This document shows positions 1-13,900 of a stretch of DNA of 64,000 bases, piece by piece (within the stretch, counting starts at the first letter, position 1; the number at the start of each line of letters is the position of its first letter). A program made the translations under genes and the position numbers. The notes beneath the pieces are model-generated. The model was not told the DNA's origin and searched no databases. It saw only the letters and a list, made by a program, of their open reading frames with translations. The DNA lies in the NCBI GenBank assembly GCA_037975125.1, contig CM075850.1:70599890-70663889 (forward strand). Direction: 5' to 3'. Origin of the DNA: Latrodectus hesperus. Its lineage: Eukaryota; Arthropoda; Arachnida; Araneae; Theridiidae.

Positions 1-892
1 CAGAGTGTATACCTAACAAACAACTAGGAAAAATAATACTATAGCTATATTTAAGTATCATTATCATTTAAATATTTAAAACAAATGAGATCAAACCAGA
101 AATAATTGAATAAAAAATTAACATTTTTGTATTATAAAGAAAATTAGACTTTTTATATTGTTGGCTTTTACAGTTTTAATACTTGATTAAATTTTTAAAT
201 GTGCTCAGTTCTTTGTTTTGCATTTAAAAAGATATGGAGATTTTACATGATTTGCATTTCATTGAAAGAAACTACTGAATTAAAAATGTTCCATTTACTT
301 GTAACTAAAATTCCATTACTTTAGTTAGACTCCTTTTTCCCTTGAAAGTAAATTGTCTGCATCATAACATTGTATATTCTTGATGAAATAAACAAAACCT
401 TCCAATGAATCTTTTTTAATATATTGTTTCTTGGAAAATATTGAAACAGCAAGTCAGACAGCTTTTCTAAAGTTGAGAAATCTTTCATAAACTTTGACTA
501 TAAATTTCCCCTTTGCTTACATGCTTGCTGCAGAATTCAACTGACTTAAAATTTAATTATTATTGTTGGCAGAATTCTTAACCATAAAACATTTTTACTT
601 AAGAAATTTTTTCCTTATTATGAAATAATGAAAATCTTTTGTTGACGATTTCCTGCTTTTTTATTATGTAAAGGATGTTATAATGTGATGTTATTTATGA
701 AAACAAATTCCTAAAATGTTGGTAAAAGATTATAAAAATATACTTGTGTTATTTCCAGAAAATGACTCATGCTACTTGAATCTAATCTTAAAAATAAGAA
801 TATTTGTATGATAAATAATCTTTTAATTAAAAAACAATATAAACAAATTTTTTTAGTCTAAACAATAAATTTAAAATTTTTTACAGTATAGA

Positions 893-915
893 ATATATAT
901 ATATATATATATATA
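893..915. repeat. (AT)n microsatellite
   Basis: About 11 uninterrupted AT units inside the GFER intron. Confidence 0.9.
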
Positions 916-1154
916 ACTTTTTTAAACTATTTAATTAAAACAATTATATTACCCAATTAATATAGTTTCACATAAGTTTATATGATATATTCAAAATGTT
1001 GCATTTCCTATTTTTTAAATCACTGAATAGTCTTAAAAAACGAGAATTTTGCATTTTTACTGACGTGACAGTGCCACACATTACTAATATTTTGTCATTT
1101 TTTATACATTTATGTTTTCATAACATTCTAAGTTATCAAAAAATGCTCAAAATG

Positions 1155-1300
1155 GATTAGCCCAACTGGCACCCAAATGGTTAGCACTTTGCCTTCAGTT
1201 CATGCATTTAAAATCCCTATTTTGGGCATGCATGTTTGTAGTGGTTCAAAATCTGCTTTAAACTCTGATTTTCAGTATAATTAGCCCTTGTGGAAAAAGT
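1155..1300 (+). repeat. tRNA-derived SINE copy, degraded
   Basis: The segment carries an A-box-like stretch (ATGGTTAGCACTTTGCC), then the body words GCATGTTTGTAGTGG and TTTAAACTC, and ATTAGCCCTTG. The same words, in the same order, recur at 13625-13745 and, in reverse, at 42141-42475. That makes it a member of one dispersed SINE family. The internal promoter is degenerate. Confidence 0.6.
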
Positions 1301-1548
1301 TATTATATAATTTTTACATAGAACATATTTTTTTAAAAATTTTATCAAGTTTAATACTTTTTCATTTTTAAAATTTTGTATTTCACAACAATGGGACAAT
1401 GTCATATAGTTATACTAGAATTATTAGTATCTCACTACATTAACATTGTAGTATTATACAAGGACTTATAAACTAGCTTATGTGTGTAAAGATTTTTAAA
1501 AAATAAGGCAATTATTTGAATATTCTTAAAATGTGTTTCTATTTTTAG

Positions 1549-1711
1549 TATTTTACAAGATCCTCCAGTTGTAAGCAGCAGGAATGAGCTTTCTCAATGG
1601 ATGTGTCAGTATCATAATAAAGTTAACAAGAAATTAGGAAAACCATTATTTGACTGTTCAAGTGTTGATGAAAGATGGTTGCATGGCTGGAAAGATGGAT
1701 CATGTGATTGA
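1549..1711 (+). CDS. GFER: FAD-linked sulfhydryl oxidase ALR/GFER, last exon
   Basis: This is the 3' terminal coding exon. It opens after an AG acceptor with one base of a split codon and encodes 53 residues plus stop. In this family the protein is an FAD-dependent sulfhydryl oxidase of the mitochondrial intermembrane space that reoxidises the import receptor Mia40/CHCHD4. Visible hallmarks are the FAD-contacting HNKVN motif, a C-X16-C pair beginning in WMCQ and closing in LFDC, the block [15 protein letters not shown], and an immediate stop, as in animal ALR. The distal and active-site CxxC pairs must lie on upstream exons outside the window. A polyadenylation signal follows 62 nt after the stop. 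The identity is secure; only the last part of the gene is present. Confidence 0.93.
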
Positions 1712-1773
1712 AGATTATGAATAACTTTAGTATGTAAATATTATGGTATAATCAATGAAAATATTTTACATGA

Positions 1774-1779
1774 AATAAA
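1774..1779 (+). terminator. GFER: GFER polyadenylation signal AATAAA
   Basis: Canonical AATAAA 62 nt past the GFER stop codon, followed by a T-rich stretch. The spacing is normal for a short 3' UTR. Confidence 0.7.
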
Positions 1780-4745
1780 AATTTTCATAGTTTTGATATT
1801 TATGATTCTATTATATTAATTTTATGAAAGTTTAGCATTTTCACTGTAACTGCAATATCTTTCAACATTTTTATTATATTTTGTGATTAGTAATTAAAAT
1901 TCATTAAATTTTATGTTTTTTATTATTGTGTAGTAAACATGCCTTAATATAGGCTGCTTCTTTTATCATAAAATTAATGACAAACTTTTTAAAAAGCCAT
2001 AGTAAAATTTACTTTTTATTCTTCCAACAAATTACACCAGTTACAACTTGAAAATTGCAGATTAAAAACAAATTGTTTGCAATAACCTCCATTACAAATA
2101 ATAAAATATGAGCTTCATTATCCTTTTACAATCAGAACAGAGACTGAAAAATTCCTTTACCTTCTTATAAAATTCTAAATACTATTTTTATAGAAATAAT
2201 CTATAGATGTATACAAAAAATTTTTCATCTATTTTTTTCTTAAATAAAACAGTTCTTGAAGTTAGTGTTTACTATTTAAAAAGAATTAATGTGCATAGTT
2301 AACAAGCAAGATAAATACATATTTAGTTTCAAATTTAATCTTAAAAAATACAAATGAATAAATGCAAATTAAGAATATATACTGCTTTACATATACAAAA
2401 ATATGTTGTAAATATCACCATATATTAACACATTTGTTCTTGTGCAAAAAAATTATTTTTCAACCATTCTAATTTCAAATACATGTTTTATTGATACAAT
2501 AAAAACAAAAAAATATCTTTTATAAATTATATTTAATACATAACTAGGTTTAAAATGGCAAGATTCTTATTATTAAATATTCATTTTGTTTACATCATAA
2601 TACTGTTTTTAGTTTTATAAATAAATATTTACAACTAAAAAATATAATTCTCTTGTTACTTTTTCTTTATATTAATTACACACATTGAAGAAATATAAAC
2701 TTATAAAAAATTGTACTTTTCAGTTTGCTGAAATAAAAAAATCATGCAAAACATTGTTATTTGCAAAAATAAATCACTCCGAAACCAAACTATAAAATTT
2801 AAAACATACTTTATTTTTTAAGAAATAAAAGCAATATTACACAAAATCAACATATTGCTAGTTAATAAATTTAACTTTACACAGAGCTAACTGAAAAATA
2901 CAAGAAAATTATGTCTAAAAATTATATTATTTTAAGAATAAAATATTAGATATAATTTGCTTATAAGCAAATTGCACTAAAATTAAGAATGTTAAGGTGT
3001 TTTGTTTTTTAAAGATTTTATTATAACTGATAAGAAATCTATATTTGATGCTATAATATTATTACTTTAGAAAGCTTAAAAACTTAAAATATTTGCATTG
3101 ACACACAGTATCAATAAAATGGTTGCTTAAAAGGAAAAATGCTTATTAAAATTTAAAAAAAAAACCATTTTAATATTTTTGGATGTAAGTATTGATTGAA
3201 ATTAGACAAAATTTATAAGAATTATGACTATATATACTGTACAATTAATTTTAAAAGTAGCACAGAATATTTAAATATAAATTCAAACTTCTTATAGCTA
3301 TTTTTAATAGGAAAAGCTTTAATTTGAAAAAAAAATATCTCGATTCAAAAAAAAAATTAAAGATTCTTAAGTTACGATAAAATATTATTGAACATTGGGC
3401 ATTAAAATAAGTTTTGGATTTATTATCATATACAAAATTTTAATCTTAAAAATATTTTGTACACTTTCAACATTTCATTGGGTTTTTGGCAATCAAAAAT
3501 TACATGAGATAGATTTATTCATCATTCAGACAATAGATTTTAAAATAATTATGATGAAATATTCATAACTTAAAGCCCAGCTTCTTGTTCAAAAAGCTCT
3601 TTTTGTGAAAATAATTATATACAATTCATTATTAATGAAGATGATTTAAATATTTTCTTTGCTTTAAATATAATTTTTCAATTTTATCTTTTAGCAATGT
3701 AAAACTGAGAAGTAAAATATGTCGATTTTAAATGCATATTCCAATACACTATATCATTGAATAGAAAACTGTAAATTATCTTTTGATATATACTAAATCA
3801 AGCATTTTGTTGCAAATAATAAAATTATGTAATAAGCTGTATATTTTAAAAGTTAGTTATTGTTAATTGGTTCAGAAAAATAATTTAATGAAAGTTGAAT
3901 GAAAATGATAGTATCTTTACAAATTCAAATACACAATATACCTATTTATTTACAAACACATACATCACAGACTGTATCTTTTAGTTTAGTTAGCACAAAG
4001 TTAATTTCTATACAATATAATGTACATTGGAATTTTTCCCAAATTGTTTAACAAATGCAGAGCATAAACATAAGCATGTGATGAAAGCACCAAATCAGTT
4101 TGTCAATTAAAACAAGTAACTGTAGTTTGATTGTCCATTTAAACAAATATATAACCTACATTTCCCATATAACAAAGCATAACATTCTTAAAGGAATAAA
4201 TCAAAACCAATTTTATAGAACTCTTAATTAATATTTTATATGCTAGTTTAAAATACATCAGCATTTAAGAGAAATATCTCCCATGATAAATAATAAAACT
4301 ATGATATGACTAGAAGAAAACTTGCACTTATCTAAGAAAAATAATTAAAGTTTAATGGCAAAAATGTTTGCAATAAATTTTGTCATAAAATGTTTATGTA
4401 ATTTTATTGCACTTAAATCCAAATATAAAACTTCCATATAATTCATTATTAAAAATTAATCATTGATAAACATCATTCATATTTATTCCATTTTACTGTT
4501 AATTTTTAATAAGTAAAGAATGCTTAGAGCTGCAAACATTTCTACACATGTTAAACTGAGCTTATAACATCGAGTGTTCTACAAAATATTAGAAAGCTAA
4601 GTTTACAAAATTATATAATGCCACACAATGTAAGTGCTATAATATAAAGAATCCACACACCCTCAATCATGCTGTATAAACATAGAGTAGGGTTTCAAAA
4701 TAAAATATTTTATATTCAAATACTAAATTCATATTAAGATATTCA
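1780..4745. other. Convergent 3' region between GFER and PDXDC1
   Basis: There is no coding signal on either strand here. It probably holds the PDXDC1 3' UTR on the minus strand. Reverse-strand AATAAA signals lie at 4482-4487 and 4403-4408 (about 260-340 nt past the PDXDC1 stop) and far downstream at 2015-2020. Which one is used cannot be decided from sequence. If the distal one is used, the two convergent transcripts would end only about 240 nt apart. Confidence 0.5.
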
Positions 4746-4900
4746 TCAAGCATTAGATGGTGGAGGACTATTTTTTTGATCTGGCTGTGATGACTGACTA
4801 GATCTGCGAGATAAAACTTTAGTAGTAGTTGGTGGAGATTTAGTACCTTCTTTGATTTGCATGTGATATTTGTAGATATTCTCTGTGCTTTCAATTGTAC
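4746..4900 (-). CDS. PDXDC1: PDXDC1 exon 22 (terminal)
   Basis: Residues 704-754 plus a TGA stop at 4746-4748. It begins with the conserved [11 protein letters not shown] and continues into a basic, Ser/Pro-rich low-complexity tail. The tail is much shorter than the acidic C-terminus of the vertebrate protein. Confidence 0.94.
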
Positions 4901-7900
4901 CTAAAATATAAATTAATAAAAATATTAAACCATTATTAAGTTTTATTGAGAGCATAAGTAAGAACATTATTTTAAATACAAATATTGATTTGAAATAATG
5001 TAACAAAGTAAACTTAAAGTCAAATCATTAAAATAAAAATAAAATATAAGAAACTTAAAGTTTAAAGAATATATAAAATATTTCATAGGCTATTGAAAAC
5101 TAAAAATGATTAAATGATTCTCAATTTAAAATGCAAATGAATACAAATTAAAAGATTATAGAATTTTTTTTTCAGAACAGAATACCATTATAAAGTTTCC
5201 ATATGAATAATTTGATTTTAAGTATTATTTCTTACAACTATTACGTTTTCTTTAGTTTAATTTTATATTACAAATAGAAATAGAATAAATTTTAATGGAC
5301 AAAAAATACAGCCAATCAGTATGTCAAACAAAATAAATTATTCAGTAGTCACTTTTTACCAACTTATATGGAAATTTTTAGTATATAATATATTCCAAAT
5401 TAATTATATTGAAAATTTATTTAATAATTTTACTGTAGAACATAAAAGTAATAAGTATCAAGTAAATTAATTCTAAATAATCAATTAAATGTATAATTTT
5501 ATTAATAGCTTGATGAGTGCTAAATTATGTAAACAAAATACAGTTGATGCTCATTTTTACAAACTCGTAGGGACCGACGAAACATTTCATAAAATAGAAA
5601 AATAATGGACAAGATTATTAAGATCTGATTTTTTTAATCAAACTATACTTTTTTTATAAATTAAGTGTTTAATAACACTTTATAATAAAAATTATTTAGA
5701 ACGCATTATAATATATGCAAAGTAAGATTCATACTTAAAAACAATGCTTTCACTTTATTGATGAAAAATTAGGCAAAGTAATCATTTACCTTTTTCTGTT
5801 TAAAAATAACATTTTAAAAAAGATATTTCGTCATTTTTACTGCATGTAAAAGCATTTCGCTATTTTCTTCCTCAAAAAAAAAAAATTACCTTAATCCAAC
5901 TAGGCATTCAGCTGTTTGTTTGGCATACAGTCTTTACACATCATTTTCTTCTTGTTTGATATTTAAAAGTAATTTTTTGTTCTTATTCATTATATGCTCA
6001 ATATAATTTCATCAACCAATATTTCTTCCATGCATATCAGACATGAGTCTATATTAAAAAAAATCCCTGAAAGAAATTCCAGGATGCAAAGGATTTCTTT
6101 GTCAGTGTTCATGCATCAATGACACAACTTTGCTCAAATGACCAGGTAAATTACTTTGGCTTTCTTCAGTTACAGTGATTAAAGCCAACATGTTGAAATG
6201 CTCTAAATATTGCTCAACATATTTCCAAGCATTAATAAATGCATTGCTCCTAAATAAATTTCATTAGGCCATTCCGAATTTATATTCACTCTTTCATAAG
6301 TAACATACAATATTTGTTCTTGAAGCTGTTGATCATAGCCTGATCCATGGGATGTAAAACAGAAGTTGCATTAGCTTTGAGAAACTTACATGAATTGATT
6401 CAAGATCCATAAATTCTACATGAGCAGTACAGTTATGCATAATTAGAAGAAATATGATTCACTGATAAGGAACGTCGATCTAAGTCTCTAGGCCAATTTT
6501 CATGCTTCTAAATTTTAATGTTAGCATGATATGCAGCTAGTAGCTTTTTAACATTTCTGAAACATCTGGCTTTAAATATTTTTTTTATGAAAACAGAAGC
6601 AGTTTTTCTGTTTTTATTAATGTTGACTGCTAGCAACCTAAATTCTTTGCTTTTTTACATTTATCATGTTTAAAGCCAAGCATTCTTTCAGACAAGATCT
6701 TAAAAAATAAACCTGTCTCGCCTGCATTGAAAACGTCCTTTTGGGTTATACTCGACAAGTAGTCATTTCAATGCTGATACTTTCCATCCAATTTCTGAAA
6801 CTTCACTCATAATTCCATTTTCACCATACAATTTTCGAAAGCTTAAACAATGTCTGGATTTAAAATTTTCGGTACCAACTGTCTAATGCTTTGAAATCTT
6901 GTTGAATTTCTCTTTAATGACATTACCATCAACATGAATGTTCATTCCTCTCATTTTTATCAACCCAGCAAGCAAAACTTTTACCAGTTTAGGATGCTTT
7001 GCTTCTCTACAATATTTTTGAGAGGTAACACTTTTACTGCTAATTGTTTTCAAAGTTTTTTAAATTGTTGAGACTGTTTTTTGGCAATTTTAGTCTTATT
7101 TAATATTTTTATACACATCTTTTAGAATTTCCTTTTTATTAATTGATAAACACATTCACTTCCTCAACTGTAATATAATTTACCTGTGACAAATCCTCAA
7201 TGGACCAACTCAACTTGCCTTTTGAAAAAAGAAACTTCATAAATTAAGTTGATCAAATGAAATGAAACTGACTACAGAACAACAGGGCTCAAAATCTTAA
7301 AAGTCTTCTCCTTTCTATGTTCCCATGTAAGAGGGGAGTTTTCCCCTCTTCTTACATGGGAACATAGAAAGGAGAAGACTTTTAAGTAGAAGATTTTTTT
7401 CCCCTTTTTTATGTTCTTATATATACGGAATAGGAATATAATTTGATACCAAAGTTCTTTCCCGTCAAATGTTTTTCTCACAATATCTGAATAAATTGTT
7501 TCTTCTCAAGCATTATATAAAAATGAAATTAAATAAAGAAAATATCAGATCATAAAAAATAAAACTCTGAGAAACAAAAATTTGCATAAAAGAGATATTT
7601 TAAAATTTTTGTTTGTAAATGAGATTTAAAATTATCATTATGTCTATGGTGTTAGGGTACGGACTAGCTACTAGCTCATAAAACCAAGCATCTAATATAT
7701 ATACATAAGTCTTGAAAAATATCCCACCTACAGTTCTATGATATAAAAAATATGAAATCAACCTTTTGTTTTATTAATTATATGACATTAAATGGCAAAA
7801 AAAATTTCAACAGTATCATTTGGCAGCGTTTTTAATACTGCACAGGTATGTAATTAAAATATACCTATCCCAAAATATTATCTCCAATTATATGGCATAC

Positions 7901-10900
7901 TTATTAAATAAATAAAATTTTATCAAGTGAAAAAATTTTCCTTATTAATATTATAATAATCATATATCTATGTTTACTAATAAGAAATAAAACATTTTAT
8001 TGAGTTTACATTAGAAAACCTTATTTTTAAAGATGTTACAATGATATAAGTTTGTATGAAGTAAGCAATTATTTTCTCCCAAAAACTACTGATTTTTATC
8101 CTCAAAATGACTAAAATGCAACAAACTATAAGATTTGTGAGAGAATAAAATAAATATTACAATTTATTTTTACAAAATTATATGATTTTCATTAATTATA
8201 ATGCCATTTAAATATAAGCTCAAAAATATCTTCTGTATAATGGCACTCGTATAAGACACTTATATAAAATAATTAAGATTTGTTTTTAAATGAAATGTAA
8301 TTATATATGGATATATCTATAAATCATTATAAACAAACTAAATTGCTATATTACACTTGAATTAATGAAATAGCAATCAACTCAATGAAATTATCTATTT
8401 TTGAAAGGGTCAGATTTATTGATTTCGCATGGATTCACATCTCATTAATTTAAGTTTTTTTAAACTATCCAATTATTTTGTGTTACTTCTCAATAATCTA
8501 AATATTTTTAAATATAAATACTTAACAGTTATATAGATAAAAATAAAAAAATATGAAATAAATTTTTATAATAAAAATAGTAAATAATATCTTTATTTTG
8601 ACTATAATTGTTTTATTCATTATTTTATCACATTAATGAAAAAACTGCTTAAAAATGGTTAATAGAAAAAAATTTTTATAATGAATCAAAATTCTGAAGA
8701 CACAAAATTTAACAAATACACTATTAATTAAAAACCTATTTTTAAACATTATATCTTTTTATTAATTTTTTTAATATCTAAAATATACCTGAAGATAAAT
8801 TAAAACTTCTTCCTTTAATGCCAGTTTCCTTGGGAGCTGGATACCACCAAGATACAAGTGAACTAATAACAGGAACTTGTCGCAAAACACCCTAAAAAAT
8901 ATACAAGAATAAAGCAGAATAAATTGTATTGTATTAAAATAAAATTTCCATGTCATTTTAAAATATCATTTAAGTAATAATTATAAACATTAACAAAAAA
9001 CAATAACAAACATTATAAAAATTTAGCAATTAAATATAGCATTTATACTAAAATATATTAAAAATAGATTTTTTAGTTTCTACAAATATACTATCGAATT
9101 TATTTTTAATTTGTTATGGAATGGAATTTTTTTTTTAGTTTCACAATTTATTTTTTATTAAAGAATTCTCGTGCTACTGTTAAAGTTTTTAAAAACAATT
9201 AATTCTTTTTCTTATATATAATATGAAAAATATTAATGTATGAAATATATAATATGAAAAATTTTGCAAAATGAAAATATCTGATATGGCAACAATCTGA
9301 TTGACAACACTTAACTTTTAGTATAGGATTAATGCAAACTGAAGAAAGTTTAAAAGCAACATGGGATTATTATTAAAAATACACCAAGTTAGTAATCAAG
9401 CCCATGATTTGTTGAGTTGAAGACAAAAGCACTATAATCATTCAGCTGGCAGAGTGTCTCTTTAGGAAACTGATACCTTTATCAAATGTCTAAACCATAG
9501 ATAGCTATACACCATGGAGATGCAGTTTTAACAGTAACACATGAAAACTTTATTAATGAAAACTTATTTTATTATGAAAACTTTATTTAACAATTGCAAT
9601 TTGCAGAAAGATTAAAAATTTCATTCATATCTTTAAATATAAAATATTTGATTGAATGATATAGGCCAGGATACTAGTACACAAATATTTCTGGACTGTG
9701 ATATTGTAAATATTTCTCAATAATTTTGGATGAAAGCTGTGAAACCAGACTTCACACAATTATACAAATTAGTACATTAAACAAAGTATAATTTTGAAAT
9801 AGTGAAAAAGCTTCGTATACATTAACTTATTTTAGCTGCTAACAATATTGTTAAAGAACATAAAAATGTACAAAGGACAAAATTAGAAAACGTCTGCAAA
9901 TGGAGCACTCTTTAAGAATGACAAGATATCCCCTCAAATCTCTATTATGTTAAAAGTGGAGATAGAAATTAATTCCATAATAAAATTACCAAGCATTCTC
10001 AAGCTCATAAAATGTTTATTTCTACATATTAAAAATAAAACATGTTATTATATTTGCATATTTCCTATGTATACAAAATTTTATTAAACTTGTGTTTTAC
10101 TTATATTGTAAAAAAACTATTAGCATTTAATTAAACTTAAATTTTTAAAAGAAAAAGGTAATACTGTTGTATTTCATACAGTACACAAGAGTTTAAAAAA
10201 ATATCCAATAATTACATAATTACACACTATTCCAATTATTGTATTGTTATTTTTTATATTTCACAAGTTTTAAAAGTTAAAACTTATATTAGTTTTCATT
10301 TACTACAATTAAAAGATTTGTTTCACAAAAATTGTTGATGATTTGAGAAATTTTTCTTTCCTTATGCAATTTAAAAAACACTGTAAAATATTTTTAAATT
10401 TTTTTTTTAATATTTTTTAAAATTTTTAAGTCTTATTTATCAATTACCAAGCCAACAACTGAAAAATTAAATCCAAATTACTTAAATTTTTATTTAATGC
10501 TCAGTTAATTTGAATAAAATACTTACTTCTTGCATTAACTTTTCTTGATTTTCCTGCATTAATTCTTTATTTGCTTCTTCAATACCTTGCCTGACTATTT
10601 CAGACATAGTTTCAAGAAACTATAAAATATCAAATTACAAAAACAAAACATCAAAAATTTTTATTTACCAGAATGAAAAATTTTTAAACTATAAGCAGGA
10701 TTCAATATAACCTGTATTTTATTTATACACATATTTAAGGAAAATAATGACTCACCTTAGATGATTCTTCTAATTCCTGTCCAGCAGAAATTACAATATT
10801 CATTAATTCATCTAAATTAAAATGACAATCAACCATTCCAAGGCGTACACAAAGCATACCATCATCAGCTTCACCTAAGAGTTATATAAATATTATGTTT

Positions 10901-13900
10901 AACAATAATTTCTAAAATTTATATATTCATAAAAATACTGTTAAAGCTAAATATTTTCATTAAACTTCAATGTGTGATTTTAATAATTTTTAAACAAAGA
11001 TTTTTCTGAATAATCACATTTGAATATTACACCCCAAAAAAGCAAATTTTAAATAAAATGTATTAAAGAAGTAGTCATCAATTTCAAGGATGTGTATACA
11101 ATTATCATGGAACTCAATAGAAATATAAGTAAACTAAGAAAGTAATATGCAAATAAAAAAAAGTTATTTAAATATGCAAAGAATGAAGTATATAAATACT
11201 AATTCATTTTTCTAGCACAGCTAAAATTGCTATTTTTTAAATTATAGAAAGTGTATCAAAAAAGTATTTTTATGTTCTAGCAATAGTTAAAGTAACAATA
11301 TATGACACACAGTTAAACTTGTATTATAATCCTGAAAACACGTGAAGAAGTAACAAAGACCCATTCGCAAACCCTTCATGAAAGAGAGATCCTTTTACAT
11401 TTCATCATACATACTTTTACATAATTAAAAATCTAAAATATTAATTTTCATGTCGTTTGTTAAGTAAATTTTCATCACTTACCTAAAATGGAAAGAAAGT
11501 TTAATTGACATTTAAAAATATATAACCTCAAAAACCTTTAAAAACATGAATATTATATACACACTTATGTATTCCAATTAGTTTTTGTGTGGTATTTTAC
11601 AAAGGATCCATAGTTAAAATCCATATTTTTATCAAAAAAGAGAGTTTACAAATAAAACAATATTTTTGACAGTTTGTTCATTAGTATTAAATAAGTCTAA
11701 AACTAGTAAATATAATGAAACAAAAAGTTAAAAATATAAGATTTTCAAAAAATTTAATCAAAAATACAAGATTTTCAAAAAATTCATAAACTGAAGGTTT
11801 TGCATTTACTATTACTTAAAACAACCAAAACTTGTAATCCTGACAAAATGAGAAAATTTCTAATTTGAATAAAATATGGTAGCATAAAATAACATAAGAA
11901 AAATACTTCTTAATACTTGACATTCAATTCTATTATTTTACTTGAAATAATTTAGCTTTTAAAAACATACATGAGAATCGCAGGTTAAAACTAATAAATA
12001 AGGAACTTAAGATGGTTTTAGAATGATAACATTAATATAAAATTTAATTTTAACTATTGAAAGGTCAGTTATGCGAAACAAAGATTAATTTTTTCAGCAT
12101 TTTACAAGACAAGGAAACGATTTTGAAAAGTGCTAATTTTGATAATTATTGATGTTTGGACATATAATCAAATTTATTTCAATTTTGCATTCTAACTAAT
12201 AAAAATATTATAGAGAATCTAGATATTAGTTTATTTAGATAAAACTTCACACTCAAAACACTAAAATTTTGATTACTTAATTAGAAAATAATGTAAAAAC
12301 ACAGTAAAAATGAATAATACCCAGGGAAAATGCTGAATCAGATGCTTTGAGCTTTGTAACAAGTTCTGAGTTAAGTTGATTTATATCTGACTTCCCAGTA
12401 TCAGTTAGTTCATTTAATCTGTCGGCCCAAAATTCAGGAATATATCTATAATATATTTTTAATAAAATTGTAGAATATGATTAGTTTTTTAAGTGATGTA
12501 AGCAAATCAAAATTCCAAATTAATGAAAATCAATAGAACTAACCTTACTCCACCCATACCAGCCCACTCGGCAATATTTACAAGTTGGAGCTTTGGATAT
12601 TTCTTTTGTTCTTGATATAATTTTTCTTTTTGTAGAACAGTTGAATTTAAAATTTCCTAAATAAATATGTAAAACTAAATAAACATATTTTGTTAAATGT
12701 AGTCATATTGACATATTGGAAATGTAATAGATAGTAATTGTTTCCAGGTTTTACATTAATTTATGATACATTAAGTTTTTATTAAAATTAATTTTTCTAG
12801 AATATATTAAAAAAACACTGAAATTTTTTCATACTAGTAGTTAAATTTACATAGAATATATGATTTTTAATAAATATATTAAAATATTTTATTAACATAA
12901 TAAATTTGTTTCCAATCAAATATAAATTATAAGAAATTCATGTATGTTTGTCAAATCATAATTTTTAAAGCCATCTTTAAACAATAAATTATGATATTTT
13001 ACTGCATTATCAAAATCAGTAATGCTTACAATTTGTTGCTGAAGACTAAGAAAATATTGCTCCACATCTTGTTTTGTTGTGCAAAGAGCTAAAATAAAAA
13101 AGCATTTAAATTAACAACTAAGCAAGCAATTATTTTACATGAATTTAAAAACTTACAGGGGAGAATTTGAAAATAAACATTTATATCAATGAATTGTTTA
13201 ATTTATTTTTGCTAGTATATAAAATCATTGGAGAACTGGTGCAGGCATTGAATGTAATATAAAAATACTTTTAATGAGCAACAATTTATAAAACATTCAA
13301 AAATTAAACCAGTTTACAACTGAAGTATAAGATGAGAAAAATGACTCACATATTTTATTCTTAAGTGAGCAAATTTTAATCAAACAATAGGCAATAATTT
13401 CAAATGCAAATAAGCATACATGCAAAAATATTCGACAATGAAAATTCCAATTACAGAACTTAATAATTATTTTTTTCTTTATAAGAAAAACTGAAAATTG
13501 GAAATTAGAAGAACTTATTTATAGAAGACTCAGTTAAATTAAAATCAATCAAAATGAAAATCAAATTCAAAATCAGAGTTTATTTAACAATATTATACAT
13601 AATAATATTGTTAAATAAACTTATAGGCCACTTTGACCTTCAATAACTAGTGGGTTCAATTCCACCGTCTAGCATGGATGTTTGTAGTGGTTTTATTCCT
13701 TTTAGATTGCAAATCCTAAGCTAATTAGCTTGAGTATGCAATAATAACAATAATAATGCTGAGTGACATATAGGCTACAAACTTTTAGGTAGTTACCATT
13801 TACTTATTTGTGTGATATTGAAAATTGCAATATCCTTGATACTGAAATAATAATCAGAGACATTACTTGACAAAATAGACATGACTTGACAAAACAGAAT

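Larger units (their letters stand above)
1..1548 (+). other. GFER: GFER intron (3' part)
   Basis: AT-rich sequence without recognisable coding blocks, ending in a pyrimidine-rich tract and an AG acceptor directly before the GFER last exon. The earlier exons, including the one that should carry the redox CxxC, are not in this window. It contains an AT microsatellite and a degraded tRNA-derived SINE, listed separately. Confidence 0.75.

Noticed and set aside
7272..7481. 69-residue minus-strand open frame
   Set aside because: It crosses the inverted repeat and reads the hairpin twice; the protein shows no family resemblance.
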